From contig JAEUSW010000100.1 of NCBI GenBank assembly GCA_016788285.1, forward strand, positions 1 through 53,578: a stretch of 53,578 bases of DNA, written 5' to 3'. A model generated the notes under the pieces. The model made no database searches and had not been told where the DNA came from. It saw nothing but the letters and a program-made list of their open reading frames with translations. This document shows positions 18,371 to 29,076 of the stretch, one piece after another (position 1 is the first letter of the stretch; each line of letters begins with the position of its first letter). The position numbers and the translations under genes are program-made. Source of the stretch: Flavobacteriales bacterium (GTDB lineage: Bacteria; Bacteroidota; Bacteroidia; Flavobacteriales_F; PHOS-HE28).

Positions 18371-19507
18371 ATGTTGGTCAGCCAACGCCCGAAGGCCGTC
18401 CTGTTGCTCGCGGACGGCACCTTGTTCGAGGGCCGCGCCATCGGCGCCACGGGCATCGCCACGGGCGAGATCTGCTTCAATACGGGGATGACGGGGTACC
18501 AGGAGATCTTCTCCGACCCCAGCTACACCGGCCAGCTCATGGTGATGGCCACGCCCCACATCGGCAACTACGGCGTCAAGGCCGGCGAGGAGGAGAGCGC
18601 CCGCGTGACCATCGCCGGGCTCGTGGTGAAGAAGTTCAGTGAGGTCTGGAGCCGCCCCGGAGGCACCGGGTCCCTGGAGGATCACCTGCGACAGGCCGGC
18701 ACCGTGGGCATCAGCGAGGTGGACACGCGTCGTCTGGTGCGCCATATCCGTGACCATGGTGCACAGAACGCGGTCATCAGCAGCACCGAGCTGGATCCCG
18801 CACGCCTGCGCGAACGCCTGCTCGCCGTGCCCTCCATGGCCGGACTGGAACTGAGCAGCCGTGTGACCGCCGCCGCCGCCTTTGAAGCGGGCGACCCCGG
18901 CTCCCCCCATCGCGTGGCCTTGGTGGACTTCGGTGTGAAGACCAACATCCTGCGCTGCCTCACCGAGCGCGGGTGCCTGGTGCGTGTGTTCCCCATGCAC
19001 ACCCCCCTGGAGGACATGCTCGCCTGGCGGCCCGTCGGCTTCCTGCTCAGCAACGGCCCGGGCGACCCGGCCGCCATGCCCGCCAGCGTGGCGCTGGTGA
19101 CCGCCATCCGATCCACCGGCCTGCCCGTGTTCGGCATCTGCCTGGGGCATCAGCTCCTGGCCGAGAGCCTCGGCATCGGCACCGAGAAGATGCACCACGG
19201 CCATCGCGGGATCAATCACCCGGTGAAGAACCTGGTGACCGGGCACGACGAGATCACCAGCCAGAACCATGGGTTCGTGGCCCGCCGCGCCCAGGCGGAG
19301 GCCCATGCCGAGGTGGAGATCACCCACGTGCACCTCAATGACGGCAGCATCGCCGGGCTGCGCCTCAAGGGGCGGCCCGTGTTCAGCGTGCAGCATCACC
19401 CCGAAGCGGGTCCAGGTCCCAACGATGCCCGCTATCTCTTCGATGAGTTCGTGGAGAACATGAAGGCGCACACCGCCGTACCAAAGCCCCTTCACCAGAG
19501 CGCCTGA
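18371..19507 (+). CDS. carA: Carbamoyl-phosphate synthase small subunit (glutaminase)
   Basis: CarA hydrolyses glutamine and passes ammonia to CarB for carbamoyl phosphate, the precursor of arginine and pyrimidines. The 378-residue protein has the N-terminal CPSase domain (KAVLLLADGTLFEGRAIGA, FNTGMTGYQEIFSDPSY) and a class I amidotransferase domain with Cys257 in GICLGHQLLAE and His343/Glu345 in HHPEAGPGPNDA. ATG 18371 is the only start that keeps the N-terminal strand. The gene stands alone behind its own promoter box; carB is not in the window. Confidence 0.97.
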   Translation: MLVSQRPKAVLLLADGTLFEGRAIGATGIATGEICFNTGMTGYQEIFSDPSYTGQLMVMATPHIGNYGVKAGEEESARVTIAGLVVKKFSEVWSRPGGTGSLEDHLRQAGTVGISEVDTRRLVRHIRDHGAQNAVISSTELDPARLRERLLAVPSMAGLELSSRVTAAAAFEAGDPGSPHRVALVDFGVKTNILRCLTERGCLVRVFPMHTPLEDMLAWRPVGFLLSNGPGDPAAMPASVALVTAIRSTGLPVFGICLGHQLLAESLGIGTEKMHHGHRGINHPVKNLVTGHDEITSQNHGFVARRAQAEAHAEVEITHVHLNDGSIAGLRLKGRPVFSVQHHPEAGPGPNDARYLFDEFVENMKAHTAVPKPLHQSA

Positions 19508-20830
<1,323 letters not shown>

Positions 20831-20835
20831 GCGGC

Positions 20836-20843
20836 TACCTTCG
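20836..20843 (+). promoter_or_regulatory. -7 box (TACCTTCG)
   Basis: The box lies 23 bases before ATG 20867 and 6 bases after the eno stop. It departs from TAnnTTTG by one T-to-C change, a change repeated in many boxes in this window. Confidence 0.6.
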
Positions 20844-20866
20844 CGGGAGCCCCTCCGGGCCGATCC

Positions 20867-21682
20867 ATGCCCCGCGCGCCGTTGTTCCTGCTCGCCGTCC
20901 TGCTGGGCCAGGGCATCGCATGGGCGCAGGACCCGGCCGACTCCGCCTACTGGCATCAACCCGTGAAAGGCCCCCTGAAGCTGAGGGCCATCGGCGGCAC
21001 CCTGGGCGTGACGCTGGAGAACCACGGGGCCATGGGCTTCGATCGCTTCGTCCAGTTCACACGGCAGACCCCGCCATCCCTGCCCGGCAAGCCCTCCGAC
21101 TACTATTTCGGTTATTCCAGCACGGCCATCGGAGGCAGCTTCGGCCCGCGCTTCGCCCTGGCCCGCCTGCGCGATGGGCGGAACAGCGAGCACGGCTGGA
21201 CCATGCACCTCGCCCTGCAGCCCCGGCTCTTCTACCTCTTCTTCCGCACCGACAGCCTCCTGGGCGACACGGCGCGCACTGTGGAGTACCTCTATACCAT
21301 CTCGCAGCTGGAGATCGCCGTGGGCGGCGGTCCGTACTGGACCCTCTTCCTCAGCAACAGCTTCTTCGTGCGGCCGGGCCTGCTCGCCGAACTGGGCCAT
21401 GCGGGGTCCGGCGCCCTGACCGCCTTCGGCCAGCGCATCGACGAGGTGAACGGCACCGCCACCGAAACGACCATCCTGGACCGCAGCGTGCCCGTGCGCG
21501 CATGCACCTATCTGCGCGCCTCGGCCTGCCTGCAGGCGGGATTCCGCATCGGCAAGCGGGTCGACCTGAGCGCGCGCGGCCAGTGGGGCACCGGCCTGAT
21601 GTGGCTGCACGGCGTGGACCTCACGGCCTTGCGAAGCACCACGCTCTACGCGCTCGACGTGGCCTTCCTCATCCGGCGGTGA
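20867..21682 (+). CDS. Predicted secreted or outer-membrane protein, unknown function
   Basis: The 271-residue product has a clear signal peptide (MPRAPLFLLAVLLGQGIAWA, residues 1-20). The rest has alternating hydrophobic and polar residues and aromatic strand ends (DYYFGYSSTAIGGSFGPRFALA, LQPRLFYLFFRTD, YALDVAFLIRR), which suggests a beta-barrel outer-membrane protein, and it ends in a strand with a terminal Arg-Arg. I recognise no named family. It is a single-gene unit between eno and a T9SS cargo gene. The barrel idea is inference only. Confidence 0.75.
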   Translation: MPRAPLFLLAVLLGQGIAWAQDPADSAYWHQPVKGPLKLRAIGGTLGVTLENHGAMGFDRFVQFTRQTPPSLPGKPSDYYFGYSSTAIGGSFGPRFALARLRDGRNSEHGWTMHLALQPRLFYLFFRTDSLLGDTARTVEYLYTISQLEIAVGGGPYWTLFLSNSFFVRPGLLAELGHAGSGALTAFGQRIDEVNGTATETTILDRSVPVRACTYLRASACLQAGFRIGKRVDLSARGQWGTGLMWLHGVDLTALRSTTLYALDVAFLIRR

Positions 21683-21801
21683 AGGTCTTCGCGGGACCGC
21701 GATCCGGCGACGTCGGGGATCGTTCCATCGAAGCCTGTGGAAGGGTGTGGGGAAAACCGCACATTCGTTCAGGTCTACACCCCACACCGAACCCACCTTC
21801 C

Positions 21802-24645
21802 ATGAGAACAACGCTCGCCCTTGTGCTCTGCGCTGCTTCGTTCAGCGCGTTCGCCCAGGAGGCCTCGCAGGAAAGCGGGGCCATCGTCGCCTCCGGTTTC
21901 CACATCACGCGCCCCCTGAGCGAGATCTTCTCCGAGAACCCCGTCCCGGAGGACTTCTCGCCCGTACGCGGGGAATCCAAGGACCGTCTGCATCGGGAAC
22001 CCCCGAGGTACGAGTTCACCGGCGATGACGGGCCGCCGTATGCCAACGACGAGGCCACCCTGCAGCGCGCCGAGGGGGATGAGCGCGGGGCCGGCGGCAT
22101 GAAGATCAGCTTCAACGGCGGCACGGCCAGCGGTTTCAGGCCGTACGATCCCTCCGGTGCGGCAGGGCCGAACCACTATGTGCAGATGATCAATTCGACC
22201 ACGTTCCGGATCTACAACAAGAGCACCGGTGCGCTGCTGCTCACCGGTACGCTGGGCAACCTGTGGAACCCGCCGACCGGCAACAGCGGCGATCCCATCG
22301 TGCTGTACGACAAACCGGCCAACCGCTGGATGCTCGCCCAGTTCGGCACCAGCACGGACCGGCGCATCTACATCGCGGTGAGCACCACGGCGGACCCCAC
22401 CGGCTCTTACTACACATACACCTACACCTCGCCCCAGTTCCCGGACTACCTGAAGTTCAGCGTGTGGCACGACGGGTATTACATGACGTCGAACCAGAGC
22501 ACGCAGAAGGTCTTCGCCTTCGAGCGCACCGCCATGCTGGCCGGCACCCCGGGCGCCCGCGCGGTCTATGTGAACTACTCGCCGCCCAAGTCCGGCTTCT
22601 TCGTGCCCCTGCCCGGTTGCGCCGCCGACGGCACCCTGCCCGCCAGCGGACCCTGCCCCATCTTCTCCTACTCCGACAACGGCTGGGGCACCGGGTTCTT
22701 CGACCGCGTGAACGTGTACAACATGACCGTGAACTGGGTGCCCGCCACGCCCACGGCCTCCATCGCCCTGGCCGCCAACATCACCGCCGCGGCCTTCGAC
22801 GGATCGTACAACGCCAGCTGGAACGACTGCCCGCAGCCTGGGACCACCCAAAGGCTGGACGGTATCGGTGGTGCCATGATGTACCGCGCGCAGTGGAAGA
22901 CATGGAACGGATACAACACCGTGGTGCTCAACTGGGCCGTGCGCATCAACAGCACCCAGCGGGGCATCAAGTGGTGCGAACTGCGGCAGAACCAGAGCAC
23001 CGGCGTGTGGAGCATGTACCAGGAGGGCATCTACGCCCCCGGCACGGACACCCGCTGGATGGGCTCGATCTGCATGGACAACAACGGTTCCATCGGCCTC
23101 TCCTACCTGCGCTCGAACTCCACCAGCATGTACCCCAGCCTCTACTGGACCGGCCGCCGCTCGTGCGATCCGCTGGGCACCCTGCCGCTGACCGAGTCGC
23201 TCGTGGTGGCGGGAACGGGTTACCAGACCGGCACCAATCGGGTGGGCGACTACGCGCACCAGTGCCTGGACCCCGACGGTGTGACCTTCTGGAGCACCAG
23301 CGAGTACATGGGCGGCACCAGCGGGGCCAGCGCCGCGCGCACCCGCATCTTCTCCTACCAGATCACCCCGTGCAGCAACGCCGCCGGTGTCAGCATCGCG
23401 CTCACGGGAGGCACCAACCCCACGTGCACCGGGGCGGGCGTCACCTTCACGGCCACGCCCACCAACGGAGGCACCAGCCCCAGCTACCAATGGCGGGTGA
23501 ACGGCGCGAACGTGGGCACCAACTCGCCCACCTTCACCACCTCCGCGCTGACGAACGGCGCCGTGGTCACCTGCGTGATGACCTCCAACCTGGCGGGCGT
23601 GACGGGCAACCCCGCCACCAGCAACGCGATCACCATGACCGTGAGCGGCACGGTGACCCCTGCGGTGAGCATCGCCATCACGGCCGGGAGCAACCCGACC
23701 AATTCCGGCAGCAGCGTGACCTTCACGGCCACGCCCACCAATGGAGGCACCAGCCCCGGCTACCAGTGGCGCGTGAACGGCGCGAACGTGGGCACGAACA
23801 GCGCCACCTACACCACCACCACGCTCACCAATGGCGCCGTGGTCAGTTGCGTGATGACCTCGAACTCGCCCTGCGCCTCTCCCACCACGGCCACCAGCAA
23901 CTCCATCACGATGACGGTGAACACGGTGGTCACCTATTGCACCGCAGGCACCTCGAACACCGCCTACGAGCGCATCACCAACGTGAGCATGGGCAGCATC
24001 AACAATCCGAGCGGGGCCTCCTCCTACTCCAACTTCACCAACCTGAGCACGACCGTCAGCGTGGGCGTGGCCCAGTCCATCACCGTCACCATCGGCAACC
24101 CGTACTCCACGGACCGCGTGCTCATCTGGTGCGACTGGAACCGCAACGGCACGCTCACCGACGCCGGTGAGGCCGTGTACGCCTCTCCCCAGGGCGTGGG
24201 ACCGTTCACCACGAGCATCACCGCTCCGACCGGCACCACGGCGGGCGCCGTGCGCATGCGGATCCGCCTCACGGACGCGGCGGCCGGGGCGAACCTCACC
24301 CCCTGCGGCACCTCCACCTACGGCGAGGTCGAGGACTACACGCTGAACGTCACGGGCACCCTGGCGCCGGTGGTGGTCGCCGATGCTCCGCCCCAGGAGG
24401 TGTCATCGGTGCGCATGGAGACCCTCGACGTGTTCCCGAACCCCAGTGCGGGGGAATGCACCGTGAGGGCCAGCAGCCCGGGCACCTACTACCTGCTCAA
24501 TGAACAGGGCGTGCTGGTGCGCTCCTTCACGATCACCGGCACCCAGGCTCCGGTGCAGTTGACCGACCTCGCATCGGGCACGTATGTGATCTCGGGACAG
24601 ACCGCCACCGGCATCGTGAAGCGCAAGCTCATCGTGAACCGCTGA
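21802..24645 (+). CDS. Large secreted T9SS cargo protein with Ig-like repeats and GEVED domain
   Basis: The 947-residue protein starts at ATG 21802 with signal peptide MRTTLALVLCAASFSAFAQ; the frame is open much further upstream but overlaps other genes. Residues about 90-530 form a Trp/Tyr-rich domain of unknown function, perhaps a propeller. Two Ig-like repeats of 92 residues follow (SVTFTATPTNGGTSPxYQWRVN pattern, about 530-710). Residues about 712-855 are a GEVED domain (YGEVEDYTLNV). The end from about 872 is a T9SS type A sorting domain (LDVFPNPSAGECTV, ending KRKLIVNR). It should be secreted through the outer membrane and attached to the surface or released. The ligand is unknown. Confidence 0.9.
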   Translation: MRTTLALVLCAASFSAFAQEASQESGAIVASGFHITRPLSEIFSENPVPEDFSPVRGESKDRLHREPPRYEFTGDDGPPYANDEATLQRAEGDERGAGGMKISFNGGTASGFRPYDPSGAAGPNHYVQMINSTTFRIYNKSTGALLLTGTLGNLWNPPTGNSGDPIVLYDKPANRWMLAQFGTSTDRRIYIAVSTTADPTGSYYTYTYTSPQFPDYLKFSVWHDGYYMTSNQSTQKVFAFERTAMLAGTPGARAVYVNYSPPKSGFFVPLPGCAADGTLPASGPCPIFSYSDNGWGTGFFDRVNVYNMTVNWVPATPTASIALAANITAAAFDGSYNASWNDCPQPGTTQRLDGIGGAMMYRAQWKTWNGYNTVVLNWAVRINSTQRGIKWCELRQNQSTGVWSMYQEGIYAPGTDTRWMGSICMDNNGSIGLSYLRSNSTSMYPSLYWTGRRSCDPLGTLPLTESLVVAGTGYQTGTNRVGDYAHQCLDPDGVTFWSTSEYMGGTSGASAARTRIFSYQITPCSNAAGVSIALTGGTNPTCTGAGVTFTATPTNGGTSPSYQWRVNGANVGTNSPTFTTSALTNGAVVTCVMTSNLAGVTGNPATSNAITMTVSGTVTPAVSIAITAGSNPTNSGSSVTFTATPTNGGTSPGYQWRVNGANVGTNSATYTTTTLTNGAVVSCVMTSNSPCASPTTATSNSITMTVNTVVTYCTAGTSNTAYERITNVSMGSINNPSGASSYSNFTNLSTTVSVGVAQSITVTIGNPYSTDRVLIWCDWNRNGTLTDAGEAVYASPQGVGPFTTSITAPTGTTAGAVRMRIRLTDAAAGANLTPCGTSTYGEVEDYTLNVTGTLAPVVVADAPPQEVSSVRMETLDVFPNPSAGECTVRASSPGTYYLLNEQGVLVRSFTITGTQAPVQLTDLASGTYVISGQTATGIVKRKLIVNR
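23389..23940 (+). repeat. Two 276-bp direct repeats coding for Ig-like domains
   Basis: The stretch from 23389 and that from 23665 are about three-quarters or more identical over parts (for example the segment coding TFTATPTNGGTSP) and are exactly 276 bases (92 codons) apart. They encode tandem Ig-like domains in the T9SS cargo gene and indicate an internal duplication. Confidence 0.85.
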
Positions 24646-24664
24646 CGGACGGCATGTCCCCACG

Positions 24665-24694
24665 GGGAAGGGCCTCCATCGGGAGGCCCTTCCC
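24665..24694 (+). terminator. 13-bp terminator hairpin
   Basis: GGGAAGGGCCTCC pairs perfectly with GGAGGCCCTTCCC around the loop ATCG, 19 bases after the T9SS cargo gene stop, followed by TGTTC. It separates that gene from the helicase promoter. Confidence 0.85.
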
Positions 24695-24755
24695 TGTTCA
24701 TGCCGGTTCCTCGTCCCTGTTGAAAACCACGGCCGGAAGGCCCGCCCCATGCGCC

Positions 24756-24763
24756 TACCTTCG
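24756..24763 (+). promoter_or_regulatory. -7 box of the UvrD/PcrA helicase gene (TACCTTCG)
   Basis: The box lies just downstream of an in-frame ATG at 24749 and upstream of GTG 24806. If it is the true promoter, the ATG is not in the transcript and the GTG is the start. Confidence 0.6.
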
Positions 24764-24805
24764 CGGCCGTGCCGTGCGGGTGCACCGGCGCGCACGACCA
24801 AGCCC

Positions 24806-27196
24806 GTGCAGTACGAACACCTCAAGGGCCTCAATGAGGCGCAGCATGCCGCGGTGGTGCACACCGACGGCCCCAACCTCGTGATCGCCGGCGCCGGTTC
24901 GGGCAAGACCCGTGTGCTCACGGTGCGCATCGCACACCTGCTCGCCGTGAAGGGCGTCGATGCCTTCCGCGTGCTCGCCCTCACCTTCACCAACAAGGCG
25001 GCCCGGGAGATGAAGGAGCGCATCGCCCATGTGGTGGGCCGGAGCGAGGCCGCCAACCTGTGGATGGGCACCTTCCACAGCGTCTTCGCCCGCATCCTGC
25101 GCGCCGAGGCCGACAAGCTCGGGTACCCCAAGGACTTCACCATCTACGACACCGACGACAGCCGCTCGCTGATCAAGACCATCCTCAAGGAGTGGCAGCT
25201 GGACGACAAGCTGTACAAGCCCAACCAGGTGCACGGCCGCATCAGCATCGCCAAGAACAACCTCATCGGCCCGCTGGAGTACCTGAACAACGCCGAGCTC
25301 ATGGCCGCCGATGCCGCCGCGCTGCGGCCCCGGCTCGGAGAGCTCTACAAGGCCTACGCCGAACGTTGCTTCCGCGCCGGTGCCATGGACTTCGACGACC
25401 TCCTGTTCAACACCAACCTGCTCTTCCGCGACCACCCGGACGCCATGCTGAAGTACCAGCAGCGGTTCCAGTACATCCTGGTGGACGAGTACCAGGACAC
25501 GAACCTCGCCCAGTACAACATCGTGCGCACCCTCGCCGCGCGGCACGAGAACCTCACGGTGGTGGGCGACGACAGCCAGAGCATCTATGCCTTCCGCGGT
25601 GCCAACATCCAGAACATCCTCAACTTCCGGAAGGACTATCCCGACCATGTGCTCTTCAAGCTCGAGCAGAACTACAGGAGCACCAAGGTCATCGTCGGTG
25701 CCGCCAACTCGGTGATCGACAAGAACCGCGACCAGATCCGCAAGACGGTCTGGACGGACAACCCGGAGGGCGAGCGCATCCTCGTGCACCGCGCCCTGAG
25801 CGACAACGAGGAGGGGACCTTCGTGGCGCACAGCATCTTCGAGATGCGCATGCAGCGCCAGGTGCCGAACAAGGAGTTCGCCATCCTGTACCGCACCAAC
25901 GCACAGAGCCGCAGCATGGAGGAGGCCCTGCGCAAGCTCAACATCCCCTACCGCATCCACGGCGGCCTCAGCTTCTACCAGCGCAAGGAGATCAAGGACC
26001 TGCTGGCCTACTTCCGCCTCACCTGCAACCCCAACGACGAGGAGGCGCTCAAGCGCATCATCAACTACCCCGCCCGCGGCATCGGGCAGACCACCGTGGA
26101 GAAGCTCATGGTGGCCGCCGGCGAACGCTCCATCAGCGTGTGGGACCTGCTGAACGCCCATCTCGGCGAGCTCGATGTGCACGACGGCATGCGCAAGCGC
26201 CTGGCGGACTTCGTGCTGATGGTGCGCAGCTTCCGGACCATGCTCGAGGACCAGAGCGCGCATGCGCTCGGGGAGTACATCGCCCGCACCACCGGCCTGC
26301 TCAGCGACCTTTTCGCCGACAAGACGCCCGAGGGTGTGAGCCGTTACGAGAACATCCAGGAACTGCTGGCCGGCATGAAGGCCTTCAGCGATGCGCAGGA
26401 GGGCACCGACACCCCCCGCACCCTGTCCGACTTCCTCATCGACGTGGCACTGCTGACCGATGCGGACAACGAGGACCCGAACGACACGGACCGGGTGAGC
26501 CTCATGACCATCCACAGCGCCAAGGGGCTGGAGTTCTCCTATGTGCACATCGTGGGCCTGGAGGAGGAGCTGTTCCCCAACCAGATGAGCGTGACCACCC
26601 GAGCCGACCTGGAGGAGGAGCGCCGGCTCTTCTACGTGGCCCTCACCCGGGCGCGTGTCCGCGCCACCTTGAGCTACGCCATGAGCCGCTACAAATGGGG
26701 GCAGCTCACCGCCGGCGAGCCGAGCCGCTTCATCGACGAGATCGACCCGAAGTACCTGGAACTGCCCACGGCGAACACCCGCTCCGGCCCAGGCCTCAGC
26801 GAGCGACGCGCCATCGCTCCGCCCTGGGCCAGCCGCACCGGGGCCTTCGACCGGCCCGCGTCAGAGGCGGGCACCCGGCCTCTGCCCGGTCGCGAGCGGT
26901 CGGCCCCACCGGCACGGCCGGCGCCCTCCGCACCACCACCAGCCGCCACCCCGCCGCGCAAGAACCTCAAGCGCATCACCGATGGCGGCGCTCCGTTGGA
27001 GGCCACCACCCGCCTGGGTGGTCCATCGCCCGAACTGGCCGAGGGCATGACCGTGGAGCACGAACGCTTCGGCCGCGGCAAGGTGCTCAAGATCGAGGGG
27101 CGCTCACCGGACCTGAAGGCCACGGTCTTCTTCCCCAGCGCCGGACAGAAACAACTGCTGCTGCGCTTCGCGAAGCTCCGCGTGGTGGAGGGGTGA
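24806..27196 (+). CDS. uvrD: UvrD/PcrA-type superfamily 1 DNA helicase
   Basis: This ATP-dependent 3'-5' helicase acts in nucleotide-excision and mismatch repair and in clearing replication blocks. With GTG 24806 as start it has 796 residues and begins MQYEHLKGLNEAQHAAV (Q motif). Walker A is GAGSGKT with Lys34; Walker B is ILVDEYQDTN; VGDDSQSIYAFRGA (motif III), LEQNYRS (IV), SLMTIHSAKGLEF (V) and FYVALTRAR (VI) follow in order. The C-terminus after a Pro/Ala-rich linker (about 670-730) has a Tudor-like GMTVEHERFGRGKVLKIEG domain that in PcrA binds RNA polymerase. An alternative start at 24749 lies before the promoter box. Confidence 0.95.
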   Translation: MQYEHLKGLNEAQHAAVVHTDGPNLVIAGAGSGKTRVLTVRIAHLLAVKGVDAFRVLALTFTNKAAREMKERIAHVVGRSEAANLWMGTFHSVFARILRAEADKLGYPKDFTIYDTDDSRSLIKTILKEWQLDDKLYKPNQVHGRISIAKNNLIGPLEYLNNAELMAADAAALRPRLGELYKAYAERCFRAGAMDFDDLLFNTNLLFRDHPDAMLKYQQRFQYILVDEYQDTNLAQYNIVRTLAARHENLTVVGDDSQSIYAFRGANIQNILNFRKDYPDHVLFKLEQNYRSTKVIVGAANSVIDKNRDQIRKTVWTDNPEGERILVHRALSDNEEGTFVAHSIFEMRMQRQVPNKEFAILYRTNAQSRSMEEALRKLNIPYRIHGGLSFYQRKEIKDLLAYFRLTCNPNDEEALKRIINYPARGIGQTTVEKLMVAAGERSISVWDLLNAHLGELDVHDGMRKRLADFVLMVRSFRTMLEDQSAHALGEYIARTTGLLSDLFADKTPEGVSRYENIQELLAGMKAFSDAQEGTDTPRTLSDFLIDVALLTDADNEDPNDTDRVSLMTIHSAKGLEFSYVHIVGLEEELFPNQMSVTTRADLEEERRLFYVALTRARVRATLSYAMSRYKWGQLTAGEPSRFIDEIDPKYLELPTANTRSGPGLSERRAIAPPWASRTGAFDRPASEAGTRPLPGRERSAPPARPAPSAPPPAATPPRKNLKRITDGGAPLEATTRLGGPSPELAEGMTVEHERFGRGKVLKIEGRSPDLKATVFFPSAGQKQLLLRFAKLRVVEG

Positions 27197-27221
27197 ACCG
27201 CCGAACGGTCCGCCCTAGGGC

Positions 27222-27908
27222 CTATTCGGCCTTGGTCATCGGGCAGCCACCGGCAAGGGACAGGTACACCCCGCCCTGCATGCCCATGCCGAGGCGGTCG
27301 CCGACCCGGCTGCCGCCGCGACCCTCCACGAAGGCCTCGTCCGTGCGGTCCAGCACCGCCTTGTACACCACCTGCGGCTCCATGAAGAAGCCCATGCTGT
27401 GGCAGAGCGGGATGGAGTACCGGACGCCTGCGCGCAGCGCCAACCCGGCCTGGAACGCCGCATCCACGCGGCCGCTGGGCAGTTCGGACCCGCTGGCATC
27501 GAAGCGCAGGGCATTGGTGCGGTAGGGCAGCGACACATCGGCGCCCATCATCACCCCGAAGGTGCCTCCGCACTTGCTGGCACAGGTGAACAGCTTGTAC
27601 TGCCCCATCACCTGCAGCAGGACACCGCGGCCCTCCACCTCATTCAGCGGCACCGTGCCGTCCGGGGTCTCCTGCTCGGCGCTGGCGCGGCGCCATTCAT
27701 GGGCCACACCGAAGCCCAGGCCGAAGCGCTCACCGAGCGGTCGCGTATAGCGGAAACCCGCCGCCAGCGCCATGTTGTCGCGGCAGCCGGACTTGTCCAG
27801 GCTGAAGGACTCCGGCACCGCTTTGGTGGACCCGAAGGTGTGGGAGAACTCCTGGGCGCCCAGATGAAGGGCGGCGGCGGCCAGTCCGAGGGTGATGAGG
27901 GTGCGCAT
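27222..27908 (-). CDS. Predicted outer-membrane or secreted protein, unknown function
   Basis: The 228-residue protein starts at the ATG complementary to 27906-27908 with signal peptide MRTLITLGLAAAALHLGAQ. The body shows likely barrel strands (NMALAAGFRYTRPLGERFGLGFGVAHEW, GVLLQVMGQYKLFT, AGLALRAGVRYSIPLCHSMGFFMEPQVVYKAVL) and four or five Cys residues, including CASKCGG. I recognise no named family. It is convergent with the helicase gene (25-base gap) and divergent from the next gene. Confidence 0.8.
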   Translation of the reverse strand: MRTLITLGLAAAALHLGAQEFSHTFGSTKAVPESFSLDKSGCRDNMALAAGFRYTRPLGERFGLGFGVAHEWRRASAEQETPDGTVPLNEVEGRGVLLQVMGQYKLFTCASKCGGTFGVMMGADVSLPYRTNALRFDASGSELPSGRVDAAFQAGLALRAGVRYSIPLCHSMGFFMEPQVVYKAVLDRTDEAFVEGRGGSRVGDRLGMGMQGGVYLSLAGGCPMTKAE

Positions 27909-27930
27909 GTCCTGGTAAGGTTCTGAACGA

Positions 27931-27938
27931 CCAAGGTA
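27931..27938 (-). promoter_or_regulatory. Possible -7 box (TACCTTGG, minus strand)
   Basis: Read on the minus strand, TACCTTGG lies 22 bases before the ATG of the envelope protein gene. It differs from TAnnTTTG at one position, so it is weaker evidence than the exact boxes. Confidence 0.45.
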
Positions 27939-28012
27939 ACATCCGGACGCCAGGATCGGTTCGCGGGCAGCGGATGGAGCCGTGCACCCGTCCATTCCCC
28001 AACCCCCTCCCC

Positions 28013-28996
28013 ATGCGCGGACCTTACACCAGTCTGTTCCTGATCGCCCCCGCGCTCGCCGGGGCCCAGTACGTGTACACGGACTTCGACCCCGGTGGGC
28101 AGGACGATGTGATCTGGGCGCTCGATACCGCGCAGGGCAACCTCTGGCATGTCGGTCCGCCGCAAAAGGCCTTCTTCGCCGACCCGTTCTCGCCGCCCAA
28201 CGTGCTGATCACGGATACGATGGCCACCTACCCGACCCATGCCCAGAGCAGCGTGCTGGTGAAGGCCCCTGTCCAGGACCTGCTGTGGAGCCCGGTGTTC
28301 TTCATGAGCTTCTATCAGGCCTTCGACACGGACACGCTGCAGGACGGGGGCTATGTGGAAGTGAGCTGGGACCATGGCGCCACCTGGACGAACGCCTTCG
28401 ACGATTGGTTGATGCCCTTGGAGGTGGAGTTCTTCGACCCCGGCTGGCAGCCGCTGCAGGCCGACACGCTCAGCAACGGCCAGATCGGGTTCAGCGGGCG
28501 CAGCGGCAGCGCCGCCACCGGGGTGGACTGGTGCTTCACGTCGTTCTGCTGGACCAACACCGGCCTGGTGCAGACCGATACCCTGTATGTGCGCTTCAGC
28601 TTCCACAGCGACAGCATCCCCGAGGCACGCGATGGGTGGATGATCGACAACCTCACCTTCGAGGCCTACTTCGCGCATCCGGTGAGCGCCCACGAACGCG
28701 CTTCCGGCTACTTCGAACTGCACCCCAATCCGATGCCCGACCGCAGCTTCCTGTTCTTCGACCTCGAGCACCCGACCGCGAACGTGCACGTGGCGATCCA
28801 TGACCAGCAGGGGCGGCTGAAGGCGGTCCTATGGAACGGACCTCGGGCCGCCGGTCGTGTCATCCTGCCCATCTGGCGCGATGCCCTGGACCTGGTCCCC
28901 GGCCTGTACCATGTGATCGCCGAGCACGATGGGAGGCGGCAGCACAAGGCCTTGGTGGTGCCCGGCAACGGCCATTGGCCGGTGGGCGGCCCCTGA
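28013..28996 (+). CDS. Secreted protein with T9SS-like C-terminal domain
   Basis: The 327-residue product begins with signal peptide MRGPYTSLFLIAPALAGAQ. An upstream ATG at 27974 would add 13 residues before the signal peptide and is less likely. Residues about 20-235 form a domain with many Trp/Asp residues (VSWDHGATWTNAFDDW) that recalls beta-sandwich cargo of T9SS proteins. From about 238 the sequence FELHPNPMPDRSFLFFDL starts a sorting-domain-like region, but it ends with about 20 extra residues (GNGHWPVGGP) instead of the usual short basic strand. The promoter is unclear; the divergent gene starts 105 bases away. Confidence 0.8.
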   Translation: MRGPYTSLFLIAPALAGAQYVYTDFDPGGQDDVIWALDTAQGNLWHVGPPQKAFFADPFSPPNVLITDTMATYPTHAQSSVLVKAPVQDLLWSPVFFMSFYQAFDTDTLQDGGYVEVSWDHGATWTNAFDDWLMPLEVEFFDPGWQPLQADTLSNGQIGFSGRSGSAATGVDWCFTSFCWTNTGLVQTDTLYVRFSFHSDSIPEARDGWMIDNLTFEAYFAHPVSAHERASGYFELHPNPMPDRSFLFFDLEHPTANVHVAIHDQQGRLKAVLWNGPRAAGRVILPIWRDALDLVPGLYHVIAEHDGRRQHKALVVPGNGHWPVGGP

Positions 28997-29018
28997 TGCG
29001 CGGGTCCCCGCCTTGGCC

Positions 29019-29026
29019 TACCTTTG
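29019..29026 (+). promoter_or_regulatory. -7 box (TACCTTTG)
   Basis: An exact TAnnTTTG match lies 50 bases before ATG 29077 and 22 bases after the previous stop. It is the clearest promoter for the DUF4290 gene. Confidence 0.7.
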
Positions 29027-29076
29027 ATCCGGACCCCGGTGCGACCCGCCCGGCGCGGTCCCGTCCTTCCCGACCG

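Noticed and set aside
21683..21801. Promoter for the large T9SS cargo gene
   Set aside because: No TAnnTTTG-like box of adequate quality was found in the 119-base gap; only degenerate ACCTTC strings occur, so none is annotated.
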